DNA of 64,000 nt from Anaerolineae bacterium (lineage in GTDB: Bacteria > Chloroflexota > Anaerolineae > Aggregatilineales > Aggregatilineaceae): assembly GCA_016930015.1 (NCBI GenBank), contig JAFGHR010000062.1, positions 1 through 64,000 on the forward strand. The letters run 5' to 3'. A program made the position numbers and the translations under genes. Shown here one piece after another: positions 43,367-50,842 of this stretch. The first letter of the stretch is position 1. Each line of letters opens with the position of its first letter. The notes under the pieces are model-generated. The model made no database searches. It worked only from the letters and a program-made list of their open reading frames with translations, and had not been told where the DNA came from.

Positions 43367-44034
43367 CTCCTGAAAACCTTGACACGATAGCCGGGTGGGT
43401 ATCCTTTGTGCTGACCCTGCTCATCTTCAGTTACCTGCTTGGGGACAATATCCTGTACCGGCTCGCGGTGAATGTGCTGGTGGGTGTGGCCGCCGGGTAT
43501 GTCGCCATTGTAGCGGTTGAAAGTGTGCTGGTCCCGTGGCTGGATGATACGCTGCTGGCCGCCCAGGGCGATCGCAGCGATGCGACGATGGTCGCCGTGC
43601 GCGTGATGGGCATGGTTCCCTTTTTGTTCGGCTCGCTGCTGTTGTTCAAGTCGTCGCGGCGGCTGGCCCCGGTCGGTAACCTGGGGCTGGCAGTATTGAT
43701 CGGCGTGGGGACGGCGGTGGCTATCGTCGGGGCGGCATCCGGTACCGTGATCCCGCTGGTGAAAGCAGCCGGTGAATCCATGGGAGATGACGCATTGGAG
43801 GGAGCGGTGATGGTCGTCGGTGTGATCACGACACTCATTTACTTCCAATACTGGACGGTCGAACACCAGGGCCGGGTAATGCGCGCGGTGGGTGTGCTGG
43901 GCACAATCGGGCGGGGGTTCGTCACGGTGACGTTGGGGGCGCTGTATGCGGGCGCGATTCTGACCAGTGTGGCCGTTTTCAGCGATGTTGTCCGAGAACA
44001 GCTCCAGTTTATCCTGGATAAGGTTGGGGGTTAG
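43363..44034 (+). CDS. Multi-pass membrane protein of unknown function
   Basis: A 223-residue protein with six hydrophobic segments. It starts at TTG overlapping the preceding stop (TTGA), with GGAGG 8 bp upstream, so translation is coupled to the giant acidic protein. The loop VVIPLVKAAGE-like stretch between helices four and five contains small residues. No family is recognised. Confidence 0.75.
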   Translation: MTPENLDTIAGWVSFVLTLLIFSYLLGDNILYRLAVNVLVGVAAGYVAIVAVESVLVPWLDDTLLAAQGDRSDATMVAVRVMGMVPFLFGSLLLFKSSRRLAPVGNLGLAVLIGVGTAVAIVGAASGTVIPLVKAAGESMGDDALEGAVMVVGVITTLIYFQYWTVEHQGRVMRAVGVLGTIGRGFVTVTLGALYAGAILTSVAVFSDVVREQLQFILDKVGG

Positions 44035-44040
44035 CGGTCG

Positions 44041-45915
44041 ATGGCTGAAGAAACCACCATCAACTCACTGCTGATAGCCGATATAGGCAGTGTACACACC
44101 CGCCTGGTGCTGCTGGACTTGGTCGAAGGCCAGTACCGGCTGGTGGCGTCGTCACGAGCGCGGACCACGGCCCAGCCGCCGCTGTCCAGTGTGTCACGCG
44201 GGCTGGAACATGCCGCGGAGCGCATGACCGAGATGATCGGGCGGCGGCTGCTCAGCCCGGAGCCGGACCAGGCATTTTTTATTCCTGAAACGGGCGGCCA
44301 CGGCGTCGATGCGTTTTTGGCGACGGGCAGCGCGGGGCGTCCGATGCGGGTCTTTGTCGTGGGCCTGACACCGGAGATCAGCCTGACCAGCGCCCGGCAC
44401 GTCCTGGCCGGAACTTATGTTACAGTTACGGATTCGCTGAATCCCGACGACCTGCGCAGCCGTGAAGAACTGGTCAATACGATTTTGCGCGACGAGCCGG
44501 ACTTGATCTTCATTGTGGGTGGAACAGACGGCGGCGCTGAAGACATTTTGATCGAACAGGTCGAAACCGTGCGGGCCGCATTGTCGTTGGTCACGCGCGG
44601 CAAAATGCCGACCGTGTTGTTCGCCGGAAACCGTGAACTCCGGCGGCGCGTGGATGCCATGTTAGGATCGCTCACAACCGTGTTTGCCGCCAAAAATATC
44701 CGGCCCAGCTTGCAGGAAGAAAATCTTTTCCCGGCGCAGATCGAGCTGGCCATGGTTTACGATGACTACCGGAGCAGCAGCCCTGGTGGTTTTGCCGCGG
44801 GCGGTCGCCAGAGCCGGATCGGCGTGATCCCGACCACCCAGGGGTATATGAGCGCGATCCGGTACTTGAGTGAGCTGCCCGAACCCGGCATCGGGCCGTT
44901 ATGTGTGGACGTGGGCAGCGCCAACAGCCTGTTAATGGCCGGGGTGAACCACGAACCGCGTTTCACGATTCGTACTGATCTGGGTGTGGGGCATAATGCC
45001 GTACAAGCGCTGGCACACATCACACCCGCCAGCCTCCAGCGCTGGCTGCCGTTTGATAGTTCACCTGCCGATCTGCGGGATTATGCCTGGAACAAGCAGC
45101 TTTATCCTGGCACGATGCCGGTGACTGATGAAGACTTGATGATTGAACAGGCATTCGCCCGCGAGATCATCCGGCTGTTGGTGGCGGATGCTCGTCCCGA
45201 TTGGGGCTTAGGGCACGGCAGCCTGCTGCCACATTTTGACCCGATTATCGCGGCGGGCGCGATCCTGACCGAAGCCCAGCATCCGGGCATCTCGGCTATG
45301 CTGCTGCTCGACGCGCTCCAACCGGCAGGGATCACCCGGCTGCGCCTGGACCCGCATAATTTGCTGTCGGCGCTGGGTGTGGCGGCCTATCTGGACCCGG
45401 TGATCATGGTACAGGCGCTCGAATCAGGCGGGATCGTGAACCTGGGAACGGCATTTTGCCCGTTGGGCAGCGTCCGCGACGGCAGCGACGCGCTTTATGT
45501 CCAGATTCGCCTGGCCGATGGCCGCGTGATCAATCACACCGTGAAGGGCGGCGAGATATGGATGGCGCCCACCGTGCCGGGACTCCAGGCGCGGGTCACC
45601 GTCAAAATGCGGCGCGGCCTGTCCATTCAGGGCAAACGGCGTCTGAGCGCTACCGTGATGACAGGCACCGCCGGTATCATTTTTGACGCGCGTGGACGCC
45701 CGCTCGTGATGCCGCGCACTAAGACACGCGCCGCCCGCTTTTTGCAATGGCAGTATGCCATGTCGGGCCGTGAGCTGAGCCTGTCGCCCAAACCGCAGGA
45801 GGACATCCAACTGCCGAGCCTGGATGATGTTGACGATCTATTCCCCGATCTTGACAGTGGGTTCGAGCCGTTCTCTGATTTTGATGGCGGGTTCGAACAG
45901 CAGGAGCCAGTTTAG
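44041..45915 (+). CDS. MutL-like ASKHA ATPase
   Basis: A 624-residue protein of the actin/Hsp70/hexokinase fold, like glutamate mutase L (MutL, PF13941). Phosphate 1 motif LLIADIGSVHTRLVLLD is near residue 15, phosphate 2 motif CVDVGSANSLLMAG near 290, and the adenosine motif AAGAILTEAQHPG near 405. Glutamate mutase subunits are absent nearby, so the role in this cluster is probably different and linked to the membrane proteins around it. The C-terminus is acidic with DDVDDLFPDLDSGFEPF, similar in style to the acidic neighbour. It starts 6 bp after the preceding gene and abuts the next. Confidence 0.8.
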   Translation: MAEETTINSLLIADIGSVHTRLVLLDLVEGQYRLVASSRARTTAQPPLSSVSRGLEHAAERMTEMIGRRLLSPEPDQAFFIPETGGHGVDAFLATGSAGRPMRVFVVGLTPEISLTSARHVLAGTYVTVTDSLNPDDLRSREELVNTILRDEPDLIFIVGGTDGGAEDILIEQVETVRAALSLVTRGKMPTVLFAGNRELRRRVDAMLGSLTTVFAAKNIRPSLQEENLFPAQIELAMVYDDYRSSSPGGFAAGGRQSRIGVIPTTQGYMSAIRYLSELPEPGIGPLCVDVGSANSLLMAGVNHEPRFTIRTDLGVGHNAVQALAHITPASLQRWLPFDSSPADLRDYAWNKQLYPGTMPVTDEDLMIEQAFAREIIRLLVADARPDWGLGHGSLLPHFDPIIAAGAILTEAQHPGISAMLLLDALQPAGITRLRLDPHNLLSALGVAAYLDPVIMVQALESGGIVNLGTAFCPLGSVRDGSDALYVQIRLADGRVINHTVKGGEIWMAPTVPGLQARVTVKMRRGLSIQGKRRLSATVMTGTAGIIFDARGRPLVMPRTKTRAARFLQWQYAMSGRELSLSPKPQEDIQLPSLDDVDDLFPDLDSGFEPFSDFDGGFEQQEPV

Positions 45916-47034
45916 ATGTCATACTATCCTGACATGACGATTATTCAGGGCATGGCGCGTATCCAGCGTGAGCGCCGGCTGCCGCCCAACGTTGTGCCCG
46001 ACACATCCTCAACACTGGTCAGTCTCGGTATGCCCACCCAGGCGATGCAGATTGTGCTGCAAGGTGATATGCGGGGCGAATACCGCATACTCGATGTGGG
46101 CAAGTTCTTCAAGGTGCGCGATCCGGATGAGGTCGAGACATTGATCCAGGTTCATCCCGAACAGCGCGTTCAGTTCGGCCAGGAATTGGCGCGGCGCGGG
46201 CGGGGGCGGCGTGCCAAAGTGCTCCAGTCACCGGCGGATGGCGAAGTGGTGCGCATCGAGCGCGGCCAGATTATTTTGCAGGTCAGCGAGCGGCACGTTG
46301 AGATTCTGGCGCGTGTTCCCGGTGATATTGAAGATGCCGAGGCGCGCGCCGTCCAGATCGTGACCCGTGGCGCGGCGATCCAGTGTGCCTGGGGCAACGG
46401 CCAATCGGTGTTTGGCCCGTACCAGTTTTTGCCGGAAGATGGCTTTTTTGCCCTGAGCAAAATGGATGTTAGCATTTCAGAGTACCGGAATGTGGTGGTG
46501 ATCAGCACGGCACCCGTGTCAAAAGGTGATCTGTTGGTCGCTCGCCAGCAGGAAGCCTGGGGCGTTGTCGCACCGAGTATGCCGTCCGACTTGCGCGAAT
46601 TTGCGATGCAGCTTAAATTTCCTGTATTGTTAACAGAAGGTTTTGGTCAGCGACGCCCGACATCATTGATCTACAATTTGCTGCAAACCAATATCGGGCG
46701 AACAGCAGCATTTGATGCGGTCACGCCGGACCCCTGGTCCACCGAACAGCCTGAGATCGTCATTCCGTTACCGTCCGGCAGCGTCACACCGCCGACTCCG
46801 GCATTGGATCAGCCGTTGCAAGTAGGAACTCAGGTACGGATCGTGCGCCGGCCCTGGGAAGGTTTCATTGGCGAAGTAGTCGAGCTGCCACCTAAACCGC
46901 AGGTGATCGAGAACGGCCTGCAAGTCCGTTGCGCCAGGGTGCAGCTGTCGAACAGTCGGGTTGAAGTGATCCCACTGGCAAACCTTGAATTATTGGGGCA
47001 GTCGGTTGGCAGGCCGCCCATCGATCAGTTGTAG
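45916..47034 (+). CDS. Barrel-sandwich and KOW-domain protein of unknown function
   Basis: A 372-residue protein beginning immediately after the previous stop. The middle (residues 95-175) has SPADGEVVRIERGQIIL and VQIVTRGAAIQCAWG, like barrel-sandwich hybrid (lipoyl-type) folds. The C-terminal 65 residues form a KOW domain (GTQVRIVRRPWEGFIGEVVEL), the fold that NusG and ribosomal proteins use. No membrane segment. Its conserved adjacency to the MutL-like ATPase suggests a complex. Confidence 0.72.
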   Translation: MSYYPDMTIIQGMARIQRERRLPPNVVPDTSSTLVSLGMPTQAMQIVLQGDMRGEYRILDVGKFFKVRDPDEVETLIQVHPEQRVQFGQELARRGRGRRAKVLQSPADGEVVRIERGQIILQVSERHVEILARVPGDIEDAEARAVQIVTRGAAIQCAWGNGQSVFGPYQFLPEDGFFALSKMDVSISEYRNVVVISTAPVSKGDLLVARQQEAWGVVAPSMPSDLREFAMQLKFPVLLTEGFGQRRPTSLIYNLLQTNIGRTAAFDAVTPDPWSTEQPEIVIPLPSGSVTPPTPALDQPLQVGTQVRIVRRPWEGFIGEVVELPPKPQVIENGLQVRCARVQLSNSRVEVIPLANLELLGQSVGRPPIDQL

Positions 47035-47064
47035 GATCACGCCACCACACGTGTGGAGGGAATT

Positions 47065-48966
47065 ATGGGTTTAGAAGATTTTGACGATTTCGATCTTGAT
47101 ATTCCGGAATCATTTGACGAAGGTTTGGACGAAGAGATGGGTCTTATCCCTGAACCCGGTGAGGGAGGGATCAGCCGAACCTTCAGGATTGTTTTCGTAA
47201 TTCTGCTGCTCAGTGTCGTGGCCGTTGTAGCGCTGCTGCTCCTGTTTGCCCTGGGTAAAGACAGCGGACCGTCACAAGGCGAAAAAACGGCAACCGCCAT
47301 TGTCGCCATGAACATGACGACCGAAAAGAACTTCCAGGAAACGCAAACCGCTAATGCGCTGTTCTTACAGGCCAGCCAGACGGCTATCCGCAAGTTTGAG
47401 CTGGATTCGACGGCGACTCAGCAGGAAGTCCAGACCCAGTCGGCCCTGGCGACGCTGAATGCCGCCAGTACAGCGACTGCCGCCGCCGCGACGCAGGCCG
47501 CTGCTGATGCGCAAACCGCCACTCAACAGGCAATCGAGATGCAGCAGACATCGGACGCTGCCACCGCAACGGCTACTGCCTTGGTGCTGGTCGGCCAGGT
47601 GGTGGATAATGCCGGTAGGGGGGCAGGTGGTGTAAGCATTCGCCTGTACCGGGATGATGGTGATGCCCAGTTTAACCCGGCAGACCTCGCCACACCGACG
47701 CCAGCGCCGGAGCCGGTCGGCCCCAGCGGTCCGGGCGTTGAGAGTGATCAGGGCGAGGTCGTGATGGAATCCGCCCAGACCATCACTTTTGGCGAAACGG
47801 TGCGCGGCACGGTTCAACTCAGCGCTGTGGCCCAGTGGACATTTACCGGCGCAGCAGGTGACCAGGTCACAATCGATGTGATGGCGGTCGATGTTGTGCA
47901 GATGGACATGTTCATGAAACTGCTCGGCCCGGATGGTGCCGTGTTGGTCGAAGACGATGATGGCGGCGACGGGCTGAATTCGCGGATTGCGGGTTTTGTC
48001 CTGCCTGCTGGTGGCGAGTACACCATCCAGGTGATCAGCCTGGCCGAACCCGGCGCGTATACGCTGACGCTGGTATCGGGTGCCGGTGTCCCGGCGGAAG
48101 TCCCGGCTGAGGGTGAGGCACCCGCCGAGGGTGAAGCCCCGGTCGAAGGCGAAGCCCCGGTCGAAGGTGAAACAACCGGGGAAACTGCCGACGGCGTGAG
48201 CATGATACCCCATTCGGGTGGTCTGGCGCCGGATGCCATGGCTAAACTGGCCCAGGATGGCGGCGACGAAACGCCTGTACCCGGTCCTGGTGGGGATGAC
48301 ACGACCCCTGAACCGGAGGCCGAAACGACCGGCGAGGACGCCATGCCGGGTGACGCTGCCGGTGATGAGGCTACGCCCGAAGATGAGTCTGATTTTGGCG
48401 CGCCTACGCCCGAAATGGAACTCCTTGAAACCGAAGAACCCGCCGGAGAAGCGACCCCCGGAGAAGCAACGCCCGAAGTCGAAGGCGACCAGCCGGTTAC
48501 CGATGTGATCACTGGCCCGGACGGTGAGTTTAACTTTGGCGTGTTGGACCCCGGCACGTACTGGCTGCTGCTGGATTACGATACGCTTCCGGCTGACCTT
48601 CAGGCGCAGATCGACCCGGTAGAGCAGGTCTTCATCCAGGTTGAGGTGCCGGCTTCGGGTCCGATCACGTTCACGGTGGGCATGGCGCCTACACCGACAC
48701 CTAACGCGGCGACGTTGACGGCTATAGCCCTGACCGGCGCGGCGCCGTTCGCGACGACCGAGACGGTTGAAGCGCCGATGGGGCTTGTTGAGACATTGAC
48801 CAGCACCCCGGAGCCGAGCATTATCCCCGAAACCGGCTTGCTGTCGGACATCTCGGACAAGTCAAATGACATCGACGGTGTCAGCGGCCTGACGATCCTG
48901 GCCATTGCGGCAATTGGCCTGGTGGCCGTGGTATTCATTGCACGCAAACTGCGCACCTCGGCCTGA
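47065..48966 (+). CDS. Surface protein with PPC domain and sorting-signal-like C-terminus
   Basis: A 633-residue protein. An acidic N-terminus (LEDFDDFDLDIPESF) precedes a membrane segment at 38-62. Residues 80-180 are Ala/Thr/Gln-rich and helical. A Cna-B-like start (VVDNAGRGAGGVSIRLYRDD) follows, a PPC-type beta domain at about 237-335, a repeat-rich acidic region to 470, and a second Cna-B-like domain (GEFNFGVLDPGTYWLLLDYD). IPETG near 588, a hydrophobic helix and KLRTS end the protein, like an LPXTG signal. Start at ATG 47065 with GGAGG; the GTG at 47053 is less likely. Confidence 0.78.
   Translation: MGLEDFDDFDLDIPESFDEGLDEEMGLIPEPGEGGISRTFRIVFVILLLSVVAVVALLLLFALGKDSGPSQGEKTATAIVAMNMTTEKNFQETQTANALFLQASQTAIRKFELDSTATQQEVQTQSALATLNAASTATAAAATQAAADAQTATQQAIEMQQTSDAATATATALVLVGQVVDNAGRGAGGVSIRLYRDDGDAQFNPADLATPTPAPEPVGPSGPGVESDQGEVVMESAQTITFGETVRGTVQLSAVAQWTFTGAAGDQVTIDVMAVDVVQMDMFMKLLGPDGAVLVEDDDGGDGLNSRIAGFVLPAGGEYTIQVISLAEPGAYTLTLVSGAGVPAEVPAEGEAPAEGEAPVEGEAPVEGETTGETADGVSMIPHSGGLAPDAMAKLAQDGGDETPVPGPGGDDTTPEPEAETTGEDAMPGDAAGDEATPEDESDFGAPTPEMELLETEEPAGEATPGEATPEVEGDQPVTDVITGPDGEFNFGVLDPGTYWLLLDYDTLPADLQAQIDPVEQVFIQVEVPASGPITFTVGMAPTPTPNAATLTAIALTGAAPFATTETVEAPMGLVETLTSTPEPSIIPETGLLSDISDKSNDIDGVSGLTILAIAAIGLVAVVFIARKLRTSA
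48105..48175 (+). repeat. 18-bp repeats encoding Glu-Gly-Glu-Ala-Pro
   Basis: Four or so imperfect 18-bp units (GAAGGCGAAGCCCCGGTC type) in frame, part of the disordered acidic linker. Confidence 0.75.
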
Positions 48967-49018
48967 CCGGGCGCGTTATGAAGGTTGTTTACTCGCGTTA
49001 GCACCGCGTATGTTCGTG

Positions 49019-49050
49019 GGGGCAATTCACTTTTCGAAGTGAGTTGCCCC
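49019..49050. promoter_or_regulatory. Long perfect stem with TTCG tetraloop
   Basis: GGGGCAATTCACTT and AAGTGAGTTGCCCC pair over 14 bp (one G-T) around TTCG, a very stable RNA hairpin. It is 52 bp after the surface protein stop and no T-run follows. It may act as a terminator-like or processing element. Confidence 0.6.
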
Positions 49051-49054
49051 TGCG

Positions 49055-49063
49055 TGTTACAAT
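49055..49063 (+). promoter_or_regulatory. Possible extended -10 promoter of the ATPase-OmpR gene
   Basis: TGT-TACAAT (TACAAT at 49058-49063), 87 bp before the start codon, just past the long stem. No clear -35. Confidence 0.4.
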
Positions 49064-49149
49064 AGGCTGGCAAGCTGGTTGTGTGTCCGTCAATTGCATG
49101 GTTGTCCTCATCGTATTTTTCATTATATTCACACTAGCTATGGTCGATT

Positions 49150-50541
49150 ATGTCAGGAAAAGAACGCATCACAATATCCCGCCAACAAGATGCTGCTGCT
49201 ATCCTGGAAATGCTCAGTATCGGGCAGTCGGTATCCATCATCGGGCTAAGCAACTTTGGAAAGTCAACGTTGCTGCGGTATATGGCTGAACCCCAGATCG
49301 CCCAGGCTTACTTGGAAACCTCCCAGCGACCGGCGCTGTTTGTATACGTTGACTGCAACCGTATGCTGGAGATGAGCGCCCAGGGATTCTACGAGGTTAT
49401 CTTACGCGCTGTGCTTGAAACCCTGTCTGGTGCCGGGCCGGACTATGGCACCCTGATAGAAACCATTGAGGGACTTTACCGGCGTGTCGTCGAGTCGCAA
49501 AGCACATTTACGATTCCGCTGGCGTTTAACGATGCGATCATTGCCATGATCGAAGCCGAGAGCACGCGTGATGTGATCGTGATGTTGGACGAGTTTGACG
49601 CCGTGCTGACCGACCTGGACGAGCGGGTATTTCTGAACCTGCGCGCACTCAAGGACAAGTATGCCGAACGGTTAAACTATCTGACCGCTACGTTGCAGCC
49701 GTTGTCATCGGTAGGCGGCGGCGATGATCTGGCCGAGTTTCTTGAGTTGTTTGCGGCCTACAAATACCACTTAAAACCATTGAACTGCACGGATGCGGTG
49801 TCGCTGGCGTCGGACATTTTCCACCAGGCCAATGATTCACTTGATCCGCCTGAGCGGGATTATATTCTGGCACAGGCGGGCGGCCATCCGGGGTTGATCC
49901 AGGCGGTGGCACACGTTGTGATGGAAGTGGAGTCGGGGGCACCGGCCAATTTTACCCAGCAAGCGTTAAGCATGGCCGATGACGTGTTGGAGAATCACCG
50001 GCTGGTGCGGACCGAGTTGGGCAAGCTGTGGAAACAAATGCTTCCTCACGAACGTAAGGTCGCCACCCTGATCGCAACTCGTGGCGTAGATGATATATTG
50101 GAAACGCAACGGTTTGATCTGTTGGAGCGTGGGCTGCTGGTCGAAGACGAACACGGCGTTTATCTGTTTTCCAGGCTGCTGGCGCATTATGCCCGTCGTA
50201 AGGCGCTTGTCCAGCAGGATGTCCCTGACGGGGTTTGGGTGGATATTGACGCCGGGACCGTCTGGTTGAGCGGGCAGGTGATCGAACCGTTGACCGATCT
50301 CGAATACCGCCTGCTGCTGCTGCTGTATGGGCGTCTCAACAAAATCTGTGACAAATACCAGATCGTGGAGGCGGTATGGGGACAGGAGTATTTGGGCGAG
50401 GTCGATGATGCACGCATCGAAAAACTGGTCAGCCGCCTGCGGTCCAAATTAGAGCCTGATCCATCCCATCCGCAGTATATCAATACGGTGCGTGGGCGGG
50501 GATACAAACTGGTTGGTGCCAGGCATCTGAGCAGTCAGTGA
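49150..50541 (+). CDS. ATPase with C-terminal OmpR-type winged helix
   Basis: A 463-residue regulator. Residues 1-340 form an AAA/STAND-like ATPase with Walker A IIGLSNFGKSTLL near 30 and Walker B VIVMLDEFDAV near 143. Residues 365-460 form an OmpR/PhoB winged helix (LTDLEYRLLLLLYGRLNKICDKYQIVEAVWGQEY ... VSRLRSKLE ... INTVRGRGYKL). No receiver domain is present, so activity is probably switched by nucleotide state. ATP-driven regulators usually carry the winged helix at the N-terminus (SARP) or a LuxR HTH at the C-terminus (MalT), so this order is less common. Confidence 0.88.
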   Translation: MSGKERITISRQQDAAAILEMLSIGQSVSIIGLSNFGKSTLLRYMAEPQIAQAYLETSQRPALFVYVDCNRMLEMSAQGFYEVILRAVLETLSGAGPDYGTLIETIEGLYRRVVESQSTFTIPLAFNDAIIAMIEAESTRDVIVMLDEFDAVLTDLDERVFLNLRALKDKYAERLNYLTATLQPLSSVGGGDDLAEFLELFAAYKYHLKPLNCTDAVSLASDIFHQANDSLDPPERDYILAQAGGHPGLIQAVAHVVMEVESGAPANFTQQALSMADDVLENHRLVRTELGKLWKQMLPHERKVATLIATRGVDDILETQRFDLLERGLLVEDEHGVYLFSRLLAHYARRKALVQQDVPDGVWVDIDAGTVWLSGQVIEPLTDLEYRLLLLLYGRLNKICDKYQIVEAVWGQEYLGEVDDARIEKLVSRLRSKLEPDPSHPQYINTVRGRGYKLVGARHLSSQ

Positions 50542-50589
50542 TAGGTTGCCAGTAGCGGCCAGGGGCCGGTAGCAGTCCGGGTATGTCAT

Positions 50590-50761
50590 CAAGGCGATTG
50601 CATCAAAACGCAGCGGGCAGTTTTCCCATTTCCGGCCACACTATGCCGGGGGAAAACAGCCGATTGCGCGTTGTAAAATCCCCTGTTCAGCCTGGCTGGA
50701 AGGGGAATTTAGGGGAAGGCGCTAGACAAAAACCAGCCGTCAACTTGATGCGCTGGCCCTG
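50590..50761. mobile_element. MITE-like inverted-repeat element, copy 2 (172 bp)
   Basis: Left end CAAGGCGATTGCATCAAA, right end from the other strand CAGGGCCAGCGCATCAAG. The interior shares with copy 3 the blocks GCGCGTTGT and GGCTGGA and with both copies the right arm TTTAGGGG(G)AAGGCG. Flanks GGTATGTCAT and GGTACACCAT match at 7 of 10 positions, the differences all transitions, as in a decayed target duplication. It lies 34 bp before the -10 box of the six-GAF kinase gene. Confidence 0.65.
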
Positions 50762-50791
50762 GGTACACCATACGTACCTGGAGACAGAGCG

Positions 50792-50800
50792 TGTTATACT
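50792..50800 (+). promoter_or_regulatory. Extended -10 promoter of the six-GAF kinase gene
   Basis: TGT-TATACT (TATACT at 50795-50800), beginning 31 bp after the inverted-repeat element. Start expected near 50807. Confidence 0.5.
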
Positions 50801-50842
50801 GGGAACCGTGATGCATTACGTTGTCACATCGAGCATGTCAAA

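Noticed and set aside
44041-45915. Glutamate mutase pathway assignment for the MutL-like gene
   Set aside because: No mutase S or E subunit gene is nearby and the neighbours are membrane proteins; only the fold family is claimed.
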